Below are positions 12,869-17,341 of a DNA stretch of 17,341 nucleotides, in pieces. A program made the translations under genes and the position numbers. The notes under the pieces are model-generated. The model was not told the origin of the DNA and ran no database searches. It was given only the letters and a program-made list of their open reading frames with translations. Numbering within the stretch: position 1 is the first letter of the stretch; each line of letters starts with the position of its first letter. Location: assembly GCA_035635475.1 (NCBI GenBank), contig DASQAZ010000030.1, positions 1 to 17,341 on the forward strand. Reading direction: 5' to 3'. The DNA comes from VBOC01 sp035635475. Its GTDB lineage: Bacteria; Bacteroidota; Ignavibacteria; UBA10030; SZUA-254.

Positions 12869-14458
12869 TCAAAACCTTCCCCCAAGTAGGGGCCAGAGCT
12901 CCTGAATTGGCCTGATCTCATCCTCGCAGAGATAGATGGTGAGGTGCTGCTCTTCCGGAACCGTCAACTCATTTTCAATGTGCGCAGCGGCGGTGACGCG
13001 GCGCCAGTTTTCCTGAAGATCGCTCTCATCAAAACCGATCGCAAGGGCGATTAGTCCGGGCTTCTCTCCGGGTCCGAAGAACCAATACGTTCCGTGAGCA
13101 CAAACGGAATGCGGCAATCCAGACCTTGGCCCCAGGAAATCAATTGCACCCGCCTCCCCGTAATTCGATGCGAGGATGACGGCCTGCGCACGCTGCTCGG
13201 CCGTCAGAGATTGATACACACGCGAAAGTTCCGCCACCCGCTCCTCCCATCCCAACAAATCGGCATAATCCTGCGGGAGCTGAAGTTTTACGCCGGTGTT
13301 AGTCTTCACCGCATAGCCGATTCCTACCGCCGCGCCGTAACGGGCCATTTGGGCAGGAGGCAAGACCGGAAGCCCAAACGGCATCGCGAACAGACCAAAA
13401 GCGAGCACCAAGACCATCACTGCCGACCGGAAGAGAATCTTCTTGTATCCCGCGGCGACCAGCTCAATCACAGCGGCGCCCGCGCCGATCATTGCGGGGT
13501 AAATGGGAGCGATGTAGTACGCCTTCCCGTGTAGGAAAAACAGCATGGCAAACGAACCGACGAATGTCCATCCGAGAATTCTCGCCCACACGAATCGGCG
13601 TGACGTGAGCAGAACCACAACACCCGCAAGGGCGATTGCGAGAGTCGGAGGACCCAGAATGAGAAGCTGCTGACTCAGGAAATCAAAGGCCGAGACGTGT
13701 GTGAGCTGTACCGATTGCAGCGCACGCATTTCCCCTACAACGGGAAAGCCTAGCATAAACTGTCCGACAATACTCGGACTTCCGATCAGAAGCATGAGTC
13801 CGAGGGCAATCCACGGCCAGCGCGTAAGGAGGATACGGCGGTGCTGCGTCGCAAGCAATCCGGTGAGCGTGCCGACCGCGAAGAACCCAATGCTGAACTT
13901 CGTCAAAAGTCCGACCCCCATTACGACTCCGAGAACAGCCCACCAGCGCGAGTCCGCGGTCTGCCTCCACCGGATAATGACCCAGCAACCGAGCGTCCAC
14001 CATAGTTGGTCGAACACCACCGGCTGGAAGAGGTTGCCGGGCCGCAAGAACACCGGGGACAGCAGAACCGCCAGGGCGGCCAGGATTTGCGCGAACGATT
14101 TGCCGCCGAAACGCCGGGCAATATCGGCGGATAGAAACATGAGTATTGCCCCCGCGATCGGGGGGAAGAATCGAACGGCGGCAAGTGATTCGCCAAGCAT
14201 CGCGCGCGTGATGTTTGCGGCGATCCCGATGAATGGCGGGAAGTCCATTTGCCAGAGGCGCAGATGGGTGCCCATCGCAATATAGAGAAACTCGTCTCTG
14301 TGGAATCCGTACGGACTCCAGATGTTCACAGCGATATGCAGGAGAATAGAGCCCAGGGCGAGGAGATAGACGGCGGGAGAGATTCGCTGAACCGGTTCCG
14401 CCGGGGAAATAAGCGGATGAATTTCTGGAACGGTTGGTTCGTGAGGCAGTATTGTCAA
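12869..14458 (-). CDS. Family 39-type (PMT/ArnT-like) membrane glycosyltransferase
   Basis: This 529-residue polytopic protein has around ten or more hydrophobic segments. The first membrane helix (about 28-47) is followed by YGFHRDEFLYIAMG, with the Asp55-Glu56 pair at the place of the catalytic acid pair of GT-C enzymes of the PMT/ArnT group. MDFPPFIGIAANITRAMLGE continues the first periplasmic loop. Such enzymes use a polyprenyl-phosphate sugar at the outer face of the inner membrane to modify protein, lipid A or another envelope glycan; the acceptor cannot be told here. The C-terminal 130 or so residues are soluble. No ATG lies upstream of the DE motif in this frame. The TTG at 14458 is the best start, without a clear Shine-Dalgarno. 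It sits between two kinase genes on the same strand. Confidence 0.85.
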   Translation of the reverse strand: MTILPHEPTVPEIHPLISPAEPVQRISPAVYLLALGSILLHIAVNIWSPYGFHRDEFLYIAMGTHLRLWQMDFPPFIGIAANITRAMLGESLAAVRFFPPIAGAILMFLSADIARRFGGKSFAQILAALAVLLSPVFLRPGNLFQPVVFDQLWWTLGCWVIIRWRQTADSRWWAVLGVVMGVGLLTKFSIGFFAVGTLTGLLATQHRRILLTRWPWIALGLMLLIGSPSIVGQFMLGFPVVGEMRALQSVQLTHVSAFDFLSQQLLILGPPTLAIALAGVVVLLTSRRFVWARILGWTFVGSFAMLFFLHGKAYYIAPIYPAMIGAGAAVIELVAAGYKKILFRSAVMVLVLAFGLFAMPFGLPVLPPAQMARYGAAVGIGYAVKTNTGVKLQLPQDYADLLGWEERVAELSRVYQSLTAEQRAQAVILASNYGEAGAIDFLGPRSGLPHSVCAHGTYWFFGPGEKPGLIALAIGFDESDLQENWRRVTAAAHIENELTVPEEQHLTIYLCEDEIRPIQELWPLLGGRF

Positions 14459-14519
14459 AGAGGGGGCATGAGATTCAGGGTTGAGATCCCATCAGGCGAA
14501 CTGAAACTAGTCCTACCGA

Positions 14520-14544
14520 GCGGTTTCTAAGGGCTGGAAACCGC
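14520..14544 (-). terminator. 8-bp hairpin just past the WD40 kinase stop
   Basis: GCGGTTTC (14520-14527) and GAAACCGC (14537-14544) form a perfect stem with a nine-base loop, beginning three bases after the stop codon of the kinase gene. No U-tract follows, so termination would be partial at best; it may instead separate the kinase and glycosyltransferase messages. The rest of the 89-base gap shows nothing further. Confidence 0.45.
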
Positions 14545-14547
14545 AGT

Positions 14548-17232
14548 TCAGTAATTCTCCAACGTGTAAAGATCGCCGACCTTCTTCCATACGCTAAAAT
14601 ATATTTTCTGTCCGTCGGGCGACCAGGTTGGGAAATCGAGACCGGTGCCGGATTCTTTAAAATCCGTAATTTGATTTATTTTTCCAGTGCCGACGGAAAT
14701 CAAACAAACATTCCGGTGATCTTTTAAGCAGGCGATGACATCCGGATCGCGGGGAGACCATTCCGGATGTGAATACTCGGCCTCTCCAAAGGTAATCTCC
14801 CTCGGCGTCCCGCCCGTTGACGGGATGACCCACACATGACGGGCATTAAGCTGATTAGTATTAAAGGCAACCCATTTGCCGTCGGGCGACCAGGTTGCGA
14901 GCTCGTTCTGCGCATCGAGAAAAACAAGCTGCTTCTCTTCGTTCGTCTCAAACGTGTGGGTCCATACCGCATACCGGTGCTTGTCCCCGGAAATCCGATC
15001 GTAGCTGAGCTTCCTCCCATCCGGAGACCAGGCAGCGCTCTCGGCGCCGTTTTCCGCTATCTTGGTGGCAGAAATGCCGGAGAGAGACCGAACAAACAGT
15101 TTATCGTTTCTCGCACTATCGATCTGCGTGTATGCGAAGAGCTTGCCATCGGGCGACCAGGCAGGGAAGACGTCGCCCAACTTGCTTGATGTAAGCTGTG
15201 AGAGAAAATTCCCGATCAGGTCCATCGTCCATATTTCCTGGACCCCTGTCCGGTCCGAATAAATCAAGAGCGTCTTGCCATCCGGTGAAAGAGCCGGACT
15301 ATCCTCGTCGCCGGTCTCGGAGGAGACCTGCCGCAACCGTTTGTCCTTTACGTTAAGCTCCCAGATGTCGGCGGTACTCTTGACTGTCGCATAGGCGATC
15401 TTGCGGCCGCCCGCTGCAACAGTAATGTTCACGTTGTCCCCTTCTCCAACCGTTATCTGTGCGGCTGATGACAATAGTTTGCTTCCGGGTTCGAATGGAA
15501 TCTTCCAGACGTTCATGATCCCTGTTCTGGTGGATGAAAACAGAATGAACTTGCCGTCGGGGGACCAACCCGGCCTAAGAACGGTGCTTTTATCATTCGT
15601 GAGCATTTGGCGCGCTCCGCCGCCGGCGGGGATCGCGCATAGTTCAAAATAGCTTGTCGGACCTGAAGTATAGATAATCCACTTGCCGTCCGGCGACCAA
15701 CTGGGCTGCAGGTCCATGTCCTCATCATTGGTCAATTGGTTCGGCGTACCGCCTTCCGCCGCAATGGTCCACAGGTCCCACCGACCCCCGCGGATCGAGC
15801 GAAAGACGATTGTCTTTCCGTCGGGCGACCAGGCAGGGTCGTATCCGTTATCGATGAGCTTGACCGCCGCACCTCCGAACGCCGGTATAAGAAAGATGTC
15901 GCCCGCCTTGCCCTTGACGTACGGCTCGACGGGTCCCGCATTCATGAGCAGCGAGAGGTGGCCTCCATGATCGCGCGCCGAGACAAAGGCAATCTTCGAA
16001 CCGTCCGGAGACCAAGCGGGCTGCATATCGTCGGCGGGACTATCGACGATCCGGATCGGTTGACCGCCGCCGAGAGGCAAAACCAGGATGTCGTAATTGC
16101 CCCTGTCATCTGAGGTGTAAGCCAGAAATTTCCCATCCGGCGACCAGGAGGGTTCGTCTTCGAGTCCGGGGCGGGAAGTTATTTTTACGATCGCCACATC
16201 AGATTTTACCGGCACAATCAACGGAATCGATGCTTTTTGGAAATACAAAATTCCTGCGACAATGATAGCTCCGAGAACGGCCCCGCCAACGATAAGACCG
16301 GATCGAGATCGCGTCGATCTCGATTTTGATTCCGCCGGTATTGATTCCGCAATCTTCGGGATTTTTGCAGACTGTCTCTCAATTCTTTTCCCTGCGGAAT
16401 CTCTTCGGTAGCGTTTGAGATCGACCAGCACATCTCTCATCGATTGAGATCTGATCTCACGATCTTTTTCCAGACACTTCATGACGATCCTGTCGAGTTC
16501 GGAGTCAACGCCCTGGCGAATCTCGCTGATCGGTTTTGGATCAACATTGATAATTTCGTACATCACCGCAGTCTCGTGCTCGGCCTGGAAGGGGAGTTTG
16601 CCCGAGAGCATCTCGTAGAGGACAACTCCAAAGCTGAAAATATCGGTCCGGTGATCGGTCTCCAGTCCTTCCACCTGCTCCGGCGACATGTAAGCAATCG
16701 TCCCGACGGTCGAGCCGGTCTTGGTCAACTTGCTGGAACCTCGTAGTTTCGCCAGGCCGAAATCCATGATCTTTGCCCGTCCATCGGTTGTCACCATGAT
16801 GTTCTCGGACTTGATGTCGCGATGAACGATTCCCTTCTCATGGGCTTTCTCCAGACCTTCGGCAATTTGCGCGGCAACATCGATCGCCTCTTTTACTCCC
16901 AGCTTGCGGTATCCTTCGGACTGTTCTGATTGTTTTCTGATCCATTCCCTGAGTGTGATTCCTTCGATGAGTTCCATCACGATGAAGGTCTCGTCGTTGA
17001 CGGCATCGATCTCGTGAATGGTGCAGATGTTGGGATGATTCAAGGAAGAAGCCGCCTGGGCCTCCTGGGTGAATCGCTCGCGTTCTTCACCGTGGATAGA
17101 AAGCCGCTTCGGCAAAAACTTGATTGCGACAATGCGCTTGAGTTTCAAATCTTCTGCCTTATAGACCACACCCATCCCGCCCTCGCCCAGCTTTTCCAGG
17201 ATCTTGTAGTGGGAGATGGTTTGGCCGTTCAT
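14548..17232 (-). CDS. Membrane Ser/Thr kinase with 12-repeat WD40-like (PD40) domain
   Basis: This is an 894-residue protein. The kinase domain (about 1-275) carries GEGGMGVVY, Lys38 in VAIKFLP, HRDIKSEN with Asp139, DFGLAK (157-162) and YMSPEQ. A basic linker leads to one membrane helix (about 311-331, LIVGGAVLGAIIVAGILYF), and the rest should be periplasmic. That part has twelve TolB/PD40-type units, most ending in WSPDGK; the sixth (ITVAAGGRK), the seventh (LSPDGK) and the eleventh (WSPRDPD) diverge. Twelve units suit two six-bladed propellers, which would bind a periplasmic ligand or protein and signal to the kinase. I chose ATG 17232 because AGAGG lies four bases upstream and MNGQTISHYK aligns with the paralogues; a TTG 12 codons earlier has no such support. 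Targets are unknown. Confidence 0.93.
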   Translation of the reverse strand: MNGQTISHYKILEKLGEGGMGVVYKAEDLKLKRIVAIKFLPKRLSIHGEERERFTQEAQAASSLNHPNICTIHEIDAVNDETFIVMELIEGITLREWIRKQSEQSEGYRKLGVKEAIDVAAQIAEGLEKAHEKGIVHRDIKSENIMVTTDGRAKIMDFGLAKLRGSSKLTKTGSTVGTIAYMSPEQVEGLETDHRTDIFSFGVVLYEMLSGKLPFQAEHETAVMYEIINVDPKPISEIRQGVDSELDRIVMKCLEKDREIRSQSMRDVLVDLKRYRRDSAGKRIERQSAKIPKIAESIPAESKSRSTRSRSGLIVGGAVLGAIIVAGILYFQKASIPLIVPVKSDVAIVKITSRPGLEDEPSWSPDGKFLAYTSDDRGNYDILVLPLGGGQPIRIVDSPADDMQPAWSPDGSKIAFVSARDHGGHLSLLMNAGPVEPYVKGKAGDIFLIPAFGGAAVKLIDNGYDPAWSPDGKTIVFRSIRGGRWDLWTIAAEGGTPNQLTNDEDMDLQPSWSPDGKWIIYTSGPTSYFELCAIPAGGGARQMLTNDKSTVLRPGWSPDGKFILFSSTRTGIMNVWKIPFEPGSKLLSSAAQITVGEGDNVNITVAAGGRKIAYATVKSTADIWELNVKDKRLRQVSSETGDEDSPALSPDGKTLLIYSDRTGVQEIWTMDLIGNFLSQLTSSKLGDVFPAWSPDGKLFAYTQIDSARNDKLFVRSLSGISATKIAENGAESAAWSPDGRKLSYDRISGDKHRYAVWTHTFETNEEKQLVFLDAQNELATWSPDGKWVAFNTNQLNARHVWVIPSTGGTPREITFGEAEYSHPEWSPRDPDVIACLKDHRNVCLISVGTGKINQITDFKESGTGLDFPTWSPDGQKIYFSVWKKVGDLYTLENY

Positions 17233-17341
17233 GGCACCTCTTTGTTTTTTTCCAATAAATGCGGCCAATTTGTAACAAGCGTGAGAGGCTGCATTTTTCG
17301 TATTTCAAGTTGTCGCGATAAGACAATTCTCTTACCGTCGG
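17233..17341. other. Leader and likely promoter region of the WD40 kinase
   Basis: This 109-base stretch to the window edge holds the Shine-Dalgarno AGAGG just before the ATG and a T-rich tract at 17241-17252. No gene is seen. A -35/-10 pair could not be assigned with confidence, so the promoter itself is not called. Confidence 0.4.

Noticed and set aside
14836..16113. Regularly spaced repeats in the kinase gene that could be read as a DNA repeat array
   Set aside because: The spacing varies and the similarity follows the WSPDGK protein repeats, so it is a coding beta-propeller and not a CRISPR or satellite array.
17233..17268. TTG at 17268 as the WD40 kinase start
   Set aside because: The extra 12 residues are absent from the paralogues, and the Shine-Dalgarno sits directly before ATG 17232.

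Overview
The window looks like chromosomal DNA of a Gram-negative bacterium of moderate GC content. It carries a secreted outer-membrane beta-barrel protein and several Hanks-type Ser/Thr kinases fused to TPR or WD40-like sensor domains. Kinases opening with M(I/N)GQT-type N-termini followed by SHYKILEKLGEGGMGVVYKA are abundant in Acidobacteriota, Ignavibacteriota, Calditrichota/KSB1 and related lineages. I cannot place the genome more precisely from sequence alone.

Layout. 1-212: 5' end of a kinase gene on the minus strand that runs off the window. 447-2475 (minus): an ArsR-type regulator, a DoxX-type membrane protein and a thioredoxin-fold protein whose CxxC has become SRPS, followed by an outer-membrane beta-barrel gene that ends in a long hairpin. 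2673-6949 (plus): a glyoxylate-shunt operon of a long malate synthase (630 aa) and a long, ICL2-type isocitrate lyase (about 758 aa). The two are joined by a 21-bp tandem repeat that repeats the ribosome-binding-site/ATG region of the lyase. 7043-7852 (minus): a degenerate receiver domain fused to a MerR/CbpM-like domain, with its own terminator facing the glyoxylate operon. 8094-17232 (minus): a kinase island. Its transcription order is a kinase with a 12-repeat WD40-like (PD40) extracytoplasmic domain, a family 39-type membrane glycosyltransferase, a soluble kinase-FlgO-like-TPR protein, and a membrane kinase-FlgO-like-TPR protein translationally coupled to it by a GTGA overlap.

How the parts may work together. 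The glyoxylate operon lets the cell grow on acetate or fatty acids by bypassing the two decarboxylations of the TCA cycle. The ArsR-DoxX-thioredoxin-like group looks like a small stress or redox-responsive unit with plausible AT-rich operators before doxX and over the arsR start. The kinases are paralogues with one shared catalytic module and different output or sensing modules, which suggests local duplication and domain shuffling. No tRNA, rRNA, CRISPR array, transposase or integrase was seen.

The most unusual items are the cysteine-less thioredoxin, the 21-bp repeat that duplicates the isocitrate lyase start region and encodes heptads in its frame, the short ORFs whose stop codons overlap the start codons of both glyoxylate genes, and the pseudo-receiver/CbpM fusion with a strong internal start.
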